Shown here: positions 15,401 to 22,315 of the stretch, piece by piece
Position numbering within the stretch: the first letter of the stretch is position 1
How the letters are laid out: each line of letters opens with the position of its first letter
Origin: a virus
Length of the DNA: 49,306 nt
IMG/VR virus record: IMGVR_UViG_3300042922_000785
Location: 1 to 49,306 of that record
Direction: 5' to 3' (one strand)
The notes under the pieces: model-generated
Database searches by the model: none
What the model saw: the letters and a program-made list of their open reading frames with translations, nothing else
What the model was told of the DNA's origin: nothing
Made by a program: the position numbers and the translations under genes

Positions 15401-16139
15401 CAAGCAGAGTGAATGCATCACCGATAGTGGCGGGCATTGCATCGGCTTCTGCTCGCAACCTCTCCAGCTGAGATGTCAGCCCGCTTTGCAACACGTCGCC
15501 GGTCAGCTTGCCGTCAGCACCGAGCTTCCGCAGCTCAAGAGTGGTGACGCCCAGGCTATCCGCTAGCGCCTCGGCGACCCTCCCGCCGGATGCCAGCACG
15601 GTTTCCAACTGATCGCCGAACAGCTTGCCGAGCGCCATTGCCTTGCCCAAGGCGTCTAGCACAGAGGCAGCCCGCTCGCCCTTGGCGCCACTCACCACCA
15701 AAGCATTGTTGATTGCCTCGACATAATCGAGCGTCTGGGTGGTTGAATAGCCGAGCTGCCGCATGGCCGTGGCGTTGCGCCGGTAGCTTTCGGCCGTCAA
15801 CTCCAAGCTGGAGTAGGTTCGGCGCGCCATTTCAGATAGCCGGCCCATGACGGCCATGCCCTGCCCCATCGACCCGGACGCAATCTCAACCCGGCTTTGC
15901 AGATCGGTCCATGCGTTCGTGTAGTCGATCAGCTTCTGTACGCTGAATGCCGCAGCGAGCACGCCCACGACGCGGGTCATCACTGCCATGGCCCGCTCAG
16001 CCTTCTGGACCTCGCGCGTCATGCGCTCTGTGGCGCGCTCTGTTTTGCGGACGGTATCACCCAGCCGTCCGAGCCGTTCGGTGGCGACAACCACCCCATC
16101 AGAGCGAATTTCCAAGCCGAGACTGGCGATGTCCGTCAT
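12414..16139 (-). CDS. tail tape measure protein
   Basis: 1241 residues, the largest gene. N-terminal tape-measure domain at about residues 75-260, with AYTNAW-like DLQSRVEIASG, SSLELTAESYRRNATAMRQL, LDYVEAINNALVVSGAKGE and GKLFGDQLETVLASGGRVAEAL. Hydrophobic helices follow at about 285-345 (GLGTVIAVTLIPNIIAATAS; NPFVQLALVAGALAAALVYL) and a Gly/Ala-rich membrane-active region near 700-770 (GGPVGALVGGVMGFIGGMMG). The rest is coiled coil. It sets tail length; with about 1.5 angstrom per residue a long flexible or siphovirus-type tail is expected. It follows the frameshifted chaperone pair, the standard order. Confidence 0.9.
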   Translation of the reverse strand: MTDIASLGLEIRSDGVVVATERLGRLGDTVRKTERATERMTREVQKAERAMAVMTRVVGVLAAAFSVQKLIDYTNAWTDLQSRVEIASGSMGQGMAVMGRLSEMARRTYSSLELTAESYRRNATAMRQLGYSTTQTLDYVEAINNALVVSGAKGERAASVLDALGKAMALGKLFGDQLETVLASGGRVAEALADSLGVTTLELRKLGADGKLTGDVLQSGLTSQLERLRAEADAMPATIGDAFTLLGNSILETVGTFDQASGASGRVAEAIIMLGDNIDMVIPIASGLGTVIAVTLIPNIIAATASFGALTIAMLSNPFVQLALVAGALAAALVYLDQQQRLAASAAETHGQAMTANANAIEVAKTSSQGFRDGLRSQIEMQIAAAKAALDEAGAQYQAAKAYAARAEMFNKVMNLGANLLGMPGEDRNYGDQIMGDALENINATLSRVNDLEGQLEEFDTKMSSAPPAAAVVHSFQASGTAAKAAAKAVKEAEKDFDSFTSTADKLAEKLFPGEYARREAAELTTLLEKYRGSLDSFQVQGVEREIADLNSAADQGLRRLEDRAKKTGDAVTETLGKVLGSLFDGPMDDVDAFFDKAVGAFAQLGEQNLGKFFDGFGSPTAANDNAGGATNIFEAIFQGSKAGTEEGAGKGLFAGLKGLQGLSGMAGAGVGGLGLGMQTQSPVMGALGGAMSGFAAGGPVGALVGGVMGFIGGMMGASKATKEAKEKLDQLRPSIEQFIGSMNGEVVSQYAKAMVDAQRQAEEYIALARKAKDKSLVKEIEAALENLPATLARQYEKDVQASINALQGNGYLNDVAAAQELYNARLKDAEKLGVSADNALVEFNLTLRKIATDGDLTADQLANLLRMFPDLAGAISSVVSIDLGPLQDNVERARSDLRSAYEKEAAAIRQVSDSLKASIRSLQKFKNGLKFDGALSPLDPQQRLLAAQADYEKVAKAALGGDPEAISKLEDVSRQYLEEARTYYASSEQYFAIFEAVNTTLDQALAKAAQQVSAADRQLAALDRQVGHLIDINNSVLSVAQAVRALAQAQSALDAARNFGANPERNRAIDQALRQQGINYQGNYGGGGFEAFRSTLSLAQQQIVADIVGRYMGMGYRLGGVVGAFANGGMVGNGIWDRDSVLARYAGGGAIALAGGEFVNRAPSVNQNTLPVLHHINRTGRAPGNDNREMVAALGRIEGRLASLERTAANAGLANVEATRENTEAVQDTNKAMRMAGARR

Positions 16140-16192
16140 TTGCCAACCTTTCAGGCCTGCTGTAGCTTCCTCAACCTTTGGCGGAGGTGCTG

Positions 16193-16534
16193 ATGCGTTG
16201 GATTGTGGTTGCTGGCTTGGCGATGCTCGCCGCGCCTGTATCGGCTCAGGAGAGCCGGGTTGTTCAGGGGTGCATGGCTGCTATCGACGCCTACGCCGGC
16301 GGTCCGCCCGACCAGGTGCATCGGGTTGAGGACTTCCAAGCACTGACCCCGCCCCGGGCGCGCATAGCATTCAATATCGGGAGCCGCCGATCTTACGCGA
16401 CGTGCGAGTTCGTGAACAAAGAAAGCCCGCTTGAGCTAACGGAGGTCTGCTTCGAAGCGGCCTGCTACAGCGCTACCGACAGCGCGAAGCGGTTTGAGGA
16501 ACTGAAGTACCTGCTGGAGCAGGCCGGCTTCTAG
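16193..16534 (+). CDS. secreted small protein (cargo)
   Basis: 113 residues from an ATG at 16193 with GGAGG 5 bases upstream. A clear signal peptide, MRWIVVAGLAMLAAPVSA, is followed by QESR; the mature chain has four cysteines (GCMAAID, ATCEF, EVCFEAAC) that could form two disulphides in the periplasm. No family recognised. It stands on the plus strand between the tape measure gene and the chaperone pair, both on minus, so it must have its own promoter and is a lysogenic-conversion candidate. Confidence 0.65.
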   Translation: MRWIVVAGLAMLAAPVSAQESRVVQGCMAAIDAYAGGPPDQVHRVEDFQALTPPRARIAFNIGSRRSYATCEFVNKESPLELTEVCFEAACYSATDSAKRFEELKYLLEQAGF

Positions 16535-16600
16535 CCCGCCTTCTTCGCCCTCATTCCCCGCAACAGAGCCCCTACCCCGGCGCCATCACTGGCATCAGGG

Positions 16601-16957
16601 TTATGCTTGGAACAGCGCATCAAACAGCTCGCTCGATAACGGCCGGTCAGACATAGGATGGCGATCGCTGTCGCGGCTTGCTCTCGCTTCGCAATGGAGC
16701 AGTTCAAGCCGCTTCATATCCATGCACCGAAGCGCACGAACCTCCCACGGCTTGGGGTCGGCTCCTACCATGGAGGCCCAAGCTTGGATCTCCATGAAGG
16801 TCACAGGGTTAGCTGCATGACCATTGCTCGTGCGAGCTGCGTCGAGCTCCAAGAACCATTCCCAGACGTGGGTGCCGGCAGCAGGAAGATCAACAGAAGG
16901 ATTGTCACCGGCCACCCAGTTGCATAGGGCCACGAGGAGGCAGTCAGTTACTTCTGC
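16601..16957 (-). CDS. tail assembly chaperone, frameshift extension (gpT-like part)
   Basis: Read in the -1 frame from the slippery site, this adds 118 residues to the upstream chaperone, giving a fusion of about 250 residues. The added part begins AEVTDCLLVALCNWVAGDNP and has no good start codon of its own near the junction. It is helical and has conserved-looking WEWFLEL and TFMEIQAWASMVG segments. In lambda the matching gpGT fusion binds the tape measure protein while gpG coats it; the same division of labour is inferred here. It is followed by the tape measure gene after one plus-strand cargo gene. Confidence 0.8.
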   Translation of the reverse strand, partial: AEVTDCLLVALCNWVAGDNPSVDLPAAGTHVWEWFLELDAARTSNGHAANPVTFMEIQAWASMVGADPKPWEVRALRCMDMKRLELLHCEARASRDSDRHPMSDRPLSSELFDALFQA

Positions 16958-17352
16958 AAAAAACCGGCGCGGTTCCCTGCAGCAGAGTCCACCTGCTCCC
17001 GAATGAATGGGAACCGCTGGAACAGGGCAATCGCGTTTTCGTAGGTGCATGGAACATCCGCACCATCGATGACCACGCTGTTCCAGGAGATGACGCTATG
17101 CGCCAGTGTTCTAAGGCTGGACTCGGTAATCTCCTCCGCCGTCATCGGCTGAGTGCTGCGCCGACGCAGGCGGGCATCGATTTGCTTCTGAACGGCCTTC
17201 CGCTGACGGGAACTATCCGGCCCGGCCACTCGGATGACAATACCAAGTTCATCACCCGTTGAAGGGTGAGTGATTGGCACATCGATGCCATCCTCCTGGG
17301 CCTGGGCCAGTCCGTCAAAGGCCGAGAGGTCGGTTGCGGTTTCTTTGGTCAT
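16948..17352 (-). CDS. tail assembly chaperone (gpG-like)
   Basis: 134 residues; ATG at 17352 with AAAGGAG upstream. The sequence starts MTKETATDLSAFDGLAQAQE and has a beta strand ITHPSTGDELGIVIRVAGPD with a charged helix RQRKAVQKQIDARLRRR, then a helical domain ending NRAGFLQK. This is the usual size and plan of the short chaperone between the tail tube and the tape measure in long-tailed phages. Its stop codon lies 6 bases past a T-TTT-TTG slippery run. Confidence 0.85.
   Translation of the reverse strand: MTKETATDLSAFDGLAQAQEDGIDVPITHPSTGDELGIVIRVAGPDSSRQRKAVQKQIDARLRRRSTQPMTAEEITESSLRTLAHSVISWNSVVIDGADVPCTYENAIALFQRFPFIREQVDSAAGNRAGFLQK
16957..16963 (-). other. -1 ribosomal frameshift site T TTT TTG
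   Basis: On the minus strand the zero frame reads GGT TTT TTG CAG AAG TAA. Slipping back one base gives TTT TTT then GCA GAA GTA, which opens the 118-codon extension. The heptamer fits the X-XXY-YYZ rule and lies just before the zero-frame stop, as in lambda G-T. Confidence 0.8.
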
Positions 17353-17362
17353 GGTAGCTCCT

Positions 17363-17851
17363 TTAGGTGGCAGACGCCGCTACGCGCACAAAGTTGGAAT
17401 TGGGCTGCAGGCTGACAGCGAGGGTGCGGAGTGTGTTTGCGCCCCCTCCCGTCTCGCGCGCAGAATTCACCAAGGCGATGAAGTAGCGGAGCGAGTTCTT
17501 CGGTGCCGCGCCGACGGCAGGCTTGTCATTGAGCTCGATCTTGAAGGCGAAGTTGTTGCTCGATCTCTCGGCGGCGATCAGAGCTATCTGGCCAGGGTCG
17601 AGCGCGTCGAAGTTGAACACGTTCTCCATGGTGGCGGCATTGCGGGTTCCTTTCGCGTGCTTGTCGCGCTGCTCACCAACCACCTGGGAGGTAATATCCG
17701 CGGCTGCATCGCCCATGTCGCCCATGGTCACCCATTCGCCGACCTCAATCCAAGTTTGGGAAGTAAAGTCCGCAGCAACGAAATCGGTGCCTTTGTCAGC
17801 GACGGCCCCGCCAATAAAGAACTTGCAACCTGCTACAGCATAGCGGGCCAT
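17363..17851 (-). CDS. major tail tube protein
   Basis: 162 residues; ATG at 17851 with GGAGAAT upstream. The chain reads FIGGAVADKGTDFVAADF, then WIEVGEWVTMGDMGDAAADI, and later GQIALIAAERSSNNFAFKIE and SLRYFIALVNSARETGG. This is the beta-sandwich tail tube family of siphophages (gpV-like), with the flexible VVGEQRDKHAKGTRN loop that stacks rings. It is placed between the tail terminator and the chaperones, in canonical order. Confidence 0.8.
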   Translation of the reverse strand: MARYAVAGCKFFIGGAVADKGTDFVAADFTSQTWIEVGEWVTMGDMGDAAADITSQVVGEQRDKHAKGTRNAATMENVFNFDALDPGQIALIAAERSSNNFAFKIELNDKPAVGAAPKNSLRYFIALVNSARETGGGANTLRTLAVSLQPNSNFVRVAASAT

Positions 17852-17909
17852 GATTATTCTCCGTGATGTGGAATGGCCCTTGCCGAAGGGGCGATAAGGC
17901 GCGAGGGGG

Positions 17910-18326
17910 CTAGGCCCAGCACTCGTATGCGATGCTCACCGGGATCTGGAGCTCAGTGTCCGCGATCATTGCAGCGGCCACATTGGGTCGTTTAGGTATG
18001 CGTACCTGCAGACCATCCCCGCCTAGCTGATGATCCACCGGGAAATGATCAGCCATCAAGCCGGCAATTTCCATCGCCGCTGCCTCGCCGCTGTTAAGCG
18101 GCGCGCACACCATCACCTGCAGGATGCCTTGGTGGCGATGCTTGCCGCCACTGTTGATGAACAGGCGCTCTGTGGCGTTTGGCAGGTGCGAGACGCGTAG
18201 GTAGCGTTTGCTGGCCGGCGGCGTGAAGCTCACGTTTGGCCAACTGATCGGATGCGCAGGGCTGATCACCAGCGATGCCATGCGCGCGAACAGCGCGGCT
18301 TGAATACTGGCCTCAATGGTTGCCAC
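17910..18326 (-). CDS. tail terminator protein (DUF4128-like)
   Basis: 138 residues from a GTG at 18326 with GGGAGA 7 bases upstream. Start MATIEASIQAALFARMASLV, then YLRVSHLPNATERLFINSGG and HQGILQVMVCAPLNSGE: the pattern of the DUF4128 / gpU-like proteins that cap the tail tube and join it to the head. It stands immediately before the tube gene. Confidence is good from order plus the RLFI..G..H.GILQV motif. Confidence 0.75.
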   Translation of the reverse strand: MATIEASIQAALFARMASLVISPAHPISWPNVSFTPPASKRYLRVSHLPNATERLFINSGGKHRHQGILQVMVCAPLNSGEAAAMEIAGLMADHFPVDHQLGGDGLQVRIPKRPNVAAAMIADTELQIPVSIAYECWA

Positions 18327-18409
18327 GTAGAATCTCCCAGTGTCGCACTTCTAGACAGGGACTCGACTCTTTTGCTTGGAAGCGCCAATCTTCTCAGCGG
18401 AGGGTGGAA

Positions 18410-19018
18410 TTGGCGACAAAGAAGAAGAAGTCTTCGTTCGGTGGATGGCTGATCGTCGGGCTTGTTGTCTTGATCTTTGGCCAAATCTTCAAGTCGGACG
18501 ACGTGCCGTCCTCGTCAACGAACTCCGCGATTACCGCGCCGGTCACGAGTTCAACTCAGGCCAGCACGGCAACCGAGCCGTCTCTTAGAGCTCCAGCAGC
18601 CCAGGTCTCGACCTCGCCCGCGAAGCAGACCGAAACTCGATACGTCACAGCGACATCGCTGAACGTTCGATCCGATCCAAGTTCCGTGGGCAAAGTGGTC
18701 GGCAAGATTCCCAGTGGCGATCAGATTGCGGTATTCGAAGCCCGAGATGGCTGGTTGTTGGTGCAATCCGCTTCAGCGGGCCGCGGATGGGTAAGCGAAC
18801 AATTCACGTCGAGGACTCGGCCGCAACCCGTATACCGCCCCCCTGCCCCTTTGGCGCAATCTGTTCCTGCTGCCGCCTCTGGGCAGTCGTGTTCGCCGCG
18901 CAGAACATGCGGACAGATCTCGAGCTGCTCCGCTGCCCAATGGTATCGGCGGAACTGTTCTTGGGGCGGCAGGCTAGATCGTGACAATGACGGAATAGCG
19001 TGCGAGTCGCTCTGCTAA
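18410..19018 (+). CDS. membrane-anchored SH3 and Excalibur-domain protein (cargo)
   Basis: 202 residues from a TTG at 18410 that follows GGAGG by 6 bases. A Lys-rich N terminus and one membrane helix (residues about 11-27, GGWLIVGLVVLIFGQIF) are followed by a Ser/Thr/Pro linker. Next comes a bacterial SH3 domain at 77-133 (TATSLNVRSDPSSVGKVVGK, GDQIAVFEARDGWLLV, GRGWVSEQF). Last is a C-terminal Excalibur-type domain (CSPRRTCGQISSC, then LDRDNDGIACESLC) with a DxDxDG calcium loop and paired cysteines. SH3 domains of this kind bind peptidoglycan; the Excalibur domain is known from surface nucleases and other exported proteins. It likely faces the periplasm. Plus strand within the minus-strand tail module, so separately promoted cargo. 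Confidence 0.8.
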   Translation: MATKKKKSSFGGWLIVGLVVLIFGQIFKSDDVPSSSTNSAITAPVTSSTQASTATEPSLRAPAAQVSTSPAKQTETRYVTATSLNVRSDPSSVGKVVGKIPSGDQIAVFEARDGWLLVQSASAGRGWVSEQFTSRTRPQPVYRPPAPLAQSVPAAASGQSCSPRRTCGQISSCSAAQWYRRNCSWGGRLDRDNDGIACESLC

Positions 19019-19100
19019 GCCCGTGATCGCTCAACTCCAGTGGCCTGGAAATGGTCTGACGAGCGGGTCAACTGTCCGAAAACAGATAGGAATCATAAAC

Positions 19101-19424
19101 ATGATATCTCGTTCGCTTACCTATGCTGCTGGCATCGCTGCAGCCATCATTCTTGTCGGGTGCACGGGCTCCGCAGTACCGCCATCAGCAACCGCATCAC
19201 CTCCGCTCGAAGATTGCGGCGCATCAGTTCTTAAGAGCAAGGTCGGGCAGCCTGTTACCGGTCAAACTGCGTCGGACGTTCGGGTTGGCGACGCACCGGT
19301 TCAGTCACATGGCGACGTGAGAGTGCTTGGTCCGAACGATGCTATGATCCAGAATTACAGCGAGGCGCGTCTGAACCTCGATGTTGACGCGGCCCGCAAT
19401 CTGGTCAGGCCGTGGTGTGGGTAG
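19101..19424 (+). CDS. I78-family peptidase inhibitor lipoprotein (cargo)
   Basis: 107 residues from the ATG at 19101 (AGGA 11 bases upstream). Signal ending with the lipobox ILVGC. The mature part has the I78 pattern: DCGASVLKSKVGQPV, then DVRVLGPNDAMIQNYSEARL, NLDVDAARNLVRPWCG. The paired first and last cysteines and the closing N-[IL]-x-[IV]-D-x-x-x-x-[IV]-x-R-x-x-CG are typical. Family members inhibit serine peptidases such as subtilisin-like enzymes (the founder is the fungal AIM inhibitor). Anchored in the envelope, it may protect the lysogen from proteases. Follows the SH3-Excalibur gene by 82 bp and may be co-transcribed with it. Confidence 0.8.
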   Translation: MISRSLTYAAGIAAAIILVGCTGSAVPPSATASPPLEDCGASVLKSKVGQPVTGQTASDVRVGDAPVQSHGDVRVLGPNDAMIQNYSEARLNLDVDAARNLVRPWCG

Positions 19425-19430
19425 GTCATC

Positions 19431-19832
19431 CTACTCCTTGCTTAGTTCCCGGCCGACGGCCTCAACGATGGGCTTCCACCTTTGCGCGGCAAGTCGAACC
19501 ATGCCGCCGGGCGCTTGCTTGGAAGACCCATATTCAAGCGGAATGGCATAGGGCAGATTGTTGATCAGATAGATAGTCTGCCCCGCGGCGAGGCCAAGTG
19601 TCTCAGCCTGCACCTTGCCGATAGTGGCGGTGCCTGCCTTGTCGTCAATCTCGACAGTGCCGGCCGGTATCGAGCCAATGGACACCTGCCAGTTGCCCCG
19701 GAACCTGCCCGTATCAACCGGGCTCATGAGGATCACCTCGGAGAACACGTCGAGCGCGATCTTGCGGAACGCCTTGTCGATCTTCGCTCGGGCCTCAGTG
19801 CTGAACTTGGCCACATCATCAGCAAAAGCCAT
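19431..19832 (-). CDS. HK97 gp10-like neck/tail completion protein
   Basis: 133 residues. ATGs at 19838 and 19832 both follow GGGAGG; 19832 has the better spacing. Text: FADDVAKFSTEARAKIDKAF, VFSEVILMSPVDTGRFRGNW, INNLPYAIPLEYGSSKQAPG. The phrase SPVDTGRFRGNW and the YGSSKQAP loop are the signature of the HK97 gp10 family of neck proteins. Canonical place between connector and tail terminator genes, though three plus-strand cargo genes now separate it from its partners. Confidence 0.8.
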   Translation of the reverse strand: MAFADDVAKFSTEARAKIDKAFRKIALDVFSEVILMSPVDTGRFRGNWQVSIGSIPAGTVEIDDKAGTATIGKVQAETLGLAAGQTIYLINNLPYAIPLEYGSSKQAPGGMVRLAAQRWKPIVEAVGRELSKE

Positions 19833-19940
19833 GTCCATCAGCCTCCCTGCTCTACCTACTGTGAACAGCATTGTGTTGAGTTGCCGGGCTCGCAGGCGCA
19901 TCATCATTCCGCTCGACCGAGCATGATTGAGGAGGTTGCG

Positions 19941-20078
19941 ATGCAAGACACTGTGCGCGCTCCATCAGCGAGCAAGGATCCCGCTACGCCCATGAAAAAG
20001 CGGCAAAGCAACGGGTTGGTGGCCGGCCTCGCCGTAATCGTCTGGGCACTGGTGTCAGCCGTCTCAGCGGAGATCTAA
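19941..20078 (+). CDS. 45-aa single-pass membrane protein (cargo)
   Basis: ATG at 19941 preceded by GAGGAGG, a near-ideal ribosome site 5 bases upstream. The N-terminal half is polar and Lys-rich (PATPMKKRQSNG) and the C-terminal half is one membrane helix (GLVAGLAVIVWALVSAV). Function unknown. It lies just upstream of the PilZ gene on the same strand, with 117 bp between. Confidence 0.6.
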   Translation: MQDTVRAPSASKDPATPMKKRQSNGLVAGLAVIVWALVSAVSAEI

Positions 20079-20195
20079 GGCGAGCGCGAACCGCCAGGAT
20101 GCTCCCCCGCGCGGCGGCCAGTCCGTCTGCTCAGAAAGCTTGGATTTATCAATTCTGGCAAGAAATCGTTTGCCGACTCCGTCCACACAGACGGG

Positions 20196-20441
20196 ATGCA
20201 AGACTCTAGGAAGCACCCCCGCAAAACCGCGCGCATTCCAGTGACGGTCGTGTGGAATGGTGGGGCGGCACGCGCGGCGGGCTTGATCTTGGATAAATCT
20301 GAAACTGGGGTGCGCGTGCGCCTGAACGAAGCAGAAGTCATCGCCAACGACTGCTACATCCTTTTTCAGCGCCGGCTCGAGCCTTGTCGTGTCGTGTGGC
20401 AAGCCTCCCGTTCAGCAGGCTTGTTGTTCTTGGACGGATAA
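20196..20441 (+). CDS. single-domain PilZ protein (c-di-GMP receptor type, cargo)
   Basis: 81 residues, just one PilZ domain. Both c-di-GMP-binding motifs are present: RxxxR as R5-KHP-R9 in the N-terminal switch, and [D/N]xSxxG as DKSETG at 33-38, followed by the strand VRVRL. The remaining strands (VTVVWNGGAARAAGLIL; CRVVWQASRSAGLLFL) complete the barrel. Small PilZ proteins bind c-di-GMP and pass the signal to motility, exopolysaccharide or other partners. A second c-di-GMP gene, a diguanylate cyclase, lies at 28264 in the same prophage. Weak ribosome site (GACGGG). Confidence 0.8.
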   Translation: MQDSRKHPRKTARIPVTVVWNGGAARAAGLILDKSETGVRVRLNEAEVIANDCYILFQRRLEPCRVVWQASRSAGLLFLDG

Positions 20442-20488
20442 CCAGCTCGCTCAGTGGACCGGTACACGGGCAGCATATGTTGCCTGTC

Positions 20489-20899
20489 CTAGGCGGAAGC
20501 AATGATATCGTGCATGACTGGCGTTCCCGCCGGCGCAAGCGTGTTGCACCGTATGACTGTGAGTGCCCTGCCCCCTTCGTAAACGTCGCCGTTGAAGGCG
20601 CCATCAACCAGGATCGTGTCAGTGGTGGTCGGCGTGATGGTCAGGCCCAGCACCGACCCCAGGATCTGGGCATCACTCGACTTGATCAGCGTGCCGCCAA
20701 TGTCCCGCCCGGCGTCTTGCAGTTCAATAGGAAGCACCGCCACCTTGATGGCGTGATAGACTGTCACCTCACCGCCTGGCGTCCATGGATTTGGCCCGGG
20801 CTCGAATGTGGTGCGGGGAATAGCACCGATCTGCCCGAACTCGGCAATGAGTTCCTCAGCGTCGGCTTGGCTTTCGATGTAGTTGAACCTCTCAGCCAT
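20489..20899 (-). CDS. head-tail junction protein, putative
   Basis: 136 residues. Beta-rich with EVTVYHAIKVAVLPIELQDA and ILGSVLGLTITPTTTDTILV, GGRALTVIRC. Its start overlaps the stop of the connector gene (TGATG) and it is followed by the gp10-like gene, the place of the head-closure/stopper protein (gp16/gpFII-like). The assignment is from position; no sure family motif. Confidence 0.6.
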   Translation of the reverse strand: MAERFNYIESQADAEELIAEFGQIGAIPRTTFEPGPNPWTPGGEVTVYHAIKVAVLPIELQDAGRDIGGTLIKSSDAQILGSVLGLTITPTTTDTILVDGAFNGDVYEGGRALTVIRCNTLAPAGTPVMHDIIASA

Positions 20900-21402
20900 C
20901 AGAACCTCACCAGCGTTGTCACGGAAGTGACGCTTGGCGCCGCAACCAGCAGCTCGGCAATGATGCCGTCGATGATGGCGAACACTGGCCGCGCCGAAGC
21001 AGCATTGGCCGGAGTGGCGTATTCAAGCTCTTTCTCCAGCGGCCCGAGTTTCTTGCGCTCGCGCTTGATCGTGCCGTTTGGATCAAAGTCCGGGATAATC
21101 GAATTTGGTGCCGCGAGCTCGCGCGACGCCATTTCATATGTCGCGCGGATGATCGGCAACGGCACTTTGTCATCCGGGAATGCCTCGCCCCTATAAACCA
21201 CCCCGGCACGAGGCCAGAGAAGGTCTTGAGCAACAGTGGGCACGGTCCCGGAATACCGAGCGGCATAGAGTGCGTCCAGAGCTTGGGAGGCGCGCACAAG
21301 GGCAGCCAAGCGCAAATCGTCAGTCGATGCAGCCCATGCCGCATTCCCGCGCGCCTGGTGGTAGGCCAATGCGTCGTCTGGGGTTCCGTAGTGGTCGGGC
21401 AT
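20899..21402 (-). CDS. head-tail connector (adaptor) protein, DnaT-like family name
   Basis: 167 residues; ATG at 21402 after GAGAGGTG. Begins YGTPDDALAYHQARGNAAW and goes on DLRLAALVRASQALDALYAA, PRAGVVYRG, IIRATYEMASRELA. This is the family labelled DnaT-like ssDNA-binding in domain databases, which in phages stands in the adaptor position next to the capsid gene. A structural connector role is more likely than replication here because of the neighbours. Confidence 0.75.
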   Translation of the reverse strand: MPDHYGTPDDALAYHQARGNAAWAASTDDLRLAALVRASQALDALYAARYSGTVPTVAQDLLWPRAGVVYRGEAFPDDKVPLPIIRATYEMASRELAAPNSIIPDFDPNGTIKRERKKLGPLEKELEYATPANAASARPVFAIIDGIIAELLVAAPSVTSVTTLVRF

Positions 21403-21481
21403 GGATCACCTCTCCGGTACAGATGTTAACGGCGAGCACCTTCACACACGGAGGCTCGTTGAACGATTTTAGGAGGTGGGA

Positions 21482-21655
21482 ATGCCCAAGAACGATCAGG
21501 CTCAGGCCGATAAGCAGAAACAGGCCACCACGGCCCCCGTCGTCCAACAATTTGCGGCCGGCGGATCAGCCGTAGCGACCCCAGAAGTGCCGTACGACGT
21601 GGAGAAGGTACGAAACGGAAGCGTCAATCCCGCACCGAAGCCGGAGCAAGAATAG
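21482..21655 (+). CDS. 57-aa hydrophilic protein (cargo)
   Basis: ATG at 21482 with AGGAGGTGGGA just upstream, one of the best ribosome sites in the window. The product is Gln/Lys/Ala/Pro-rich (MPKNDQAQADKQKQATTAP, FAAGGSAVATPEV) and probably disordered. No family recognised. Plus strand, between two minus-strand head genes. Confidence 0.55.
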   Translation: MPKNDQAQADKQKQATTAPVVQQFAAGGSAVATPEVPYDVEKVRNGSVNPAPKPEQE

Positions 21656-21684
21656 CCGGTAGCCTAAGCTCCCGGCTGTTGGGA

Positions 21685-22260
21685 TTAAGCGCGACGCTTC
21701 AACTCGGCTTCGATAGCAGTGTTGGCTTCCTCGCCGTTGCTGATCGGCTGGTCAGAGAGCTTGGCCGCGAGCGAGCGGCGTTCCTGCCAGGTCAGGTCTT
21801 TCCAGTTGTCGGGAATGACGACCTGAGCTCCGTTGGCACCGTCACCACCCACCACCTGGTCGCCGATGATCGTCTGGGCACCAGGGATGATCGCCGTGCC
21901 CGCCTGTTCAGGCGTGGTTGCCGGTTGGCCCGTAGTCGGATCAGTGTTGCTGGCCTCGATGCCGATGCCGCCGGTGGCAGACACTTCGGCGTTGGGAGCG
22001 AAGTTCCCCTCGCTGTCCGCAAGCGGCCGAGCCGTGCCTTCTGGGTCGACCTTGGCGGGCTCAATGTTGTCCAGCGCTGCAGCTGAATGCTGCGACGCCT
22101 TCTCGGCTTGATCGGCAAGCTTTTCGAAAGCAGCAGCAAGCCGATCAGATGAGTTGCCGCCGGCTGCATTGGCCTTGGAGCGCAGGATCTGGGCACGGCT
22201 TTCGTCCCGGCGAGCGATGGCTTCGGCCAGCGCGGGATCGTCGTCATGGCGAGTGTCCAT
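21685..22260 (-). CDS. hypothetical protein next to capsid, 191 aa
   Basis: ATG at 22260 after GAGGTAAC. Acidic and Ala-rich with an N-terminal helix (ALAEAIARRDESRAQILRSK), a coiled coil (LAAAFEKLADQAEKASQHSA), a Gly-rich disordered middle (TTPEQAGTAIIPGAQTIIG) and a helical end (WQERRSLAAKLSDQPISNGE). Position directly after the capsid gene suggests a virion or head-completion role. The C-terminal ending resembles small domains found in phage virion proteins, but no family is claimed. Confidence 0.6.
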   Translation of the reverse strand: MDTRHDDDPALAEAIARRDESRAQILRSKANAAGGNSSDRLAAAFEKLADQAEKASQHSAAALDNIEPAKVDPEGTARPLADSEGNFAPNAEVSATGGIGIEASNTDPTTGQPATTPEQAGTAIIPGAQTIIGDQVVGGDGANGAQVVIPDNWKDLTWQERRSLAAKLSDQPISNGEEANTAIEAELKRRA

Positions 22261-22315
22261 GTTGTTACCTCGAGTTCAATGAATGGGATGATGGGCGGGG
22301 CCGTGGCCCCTGCCC

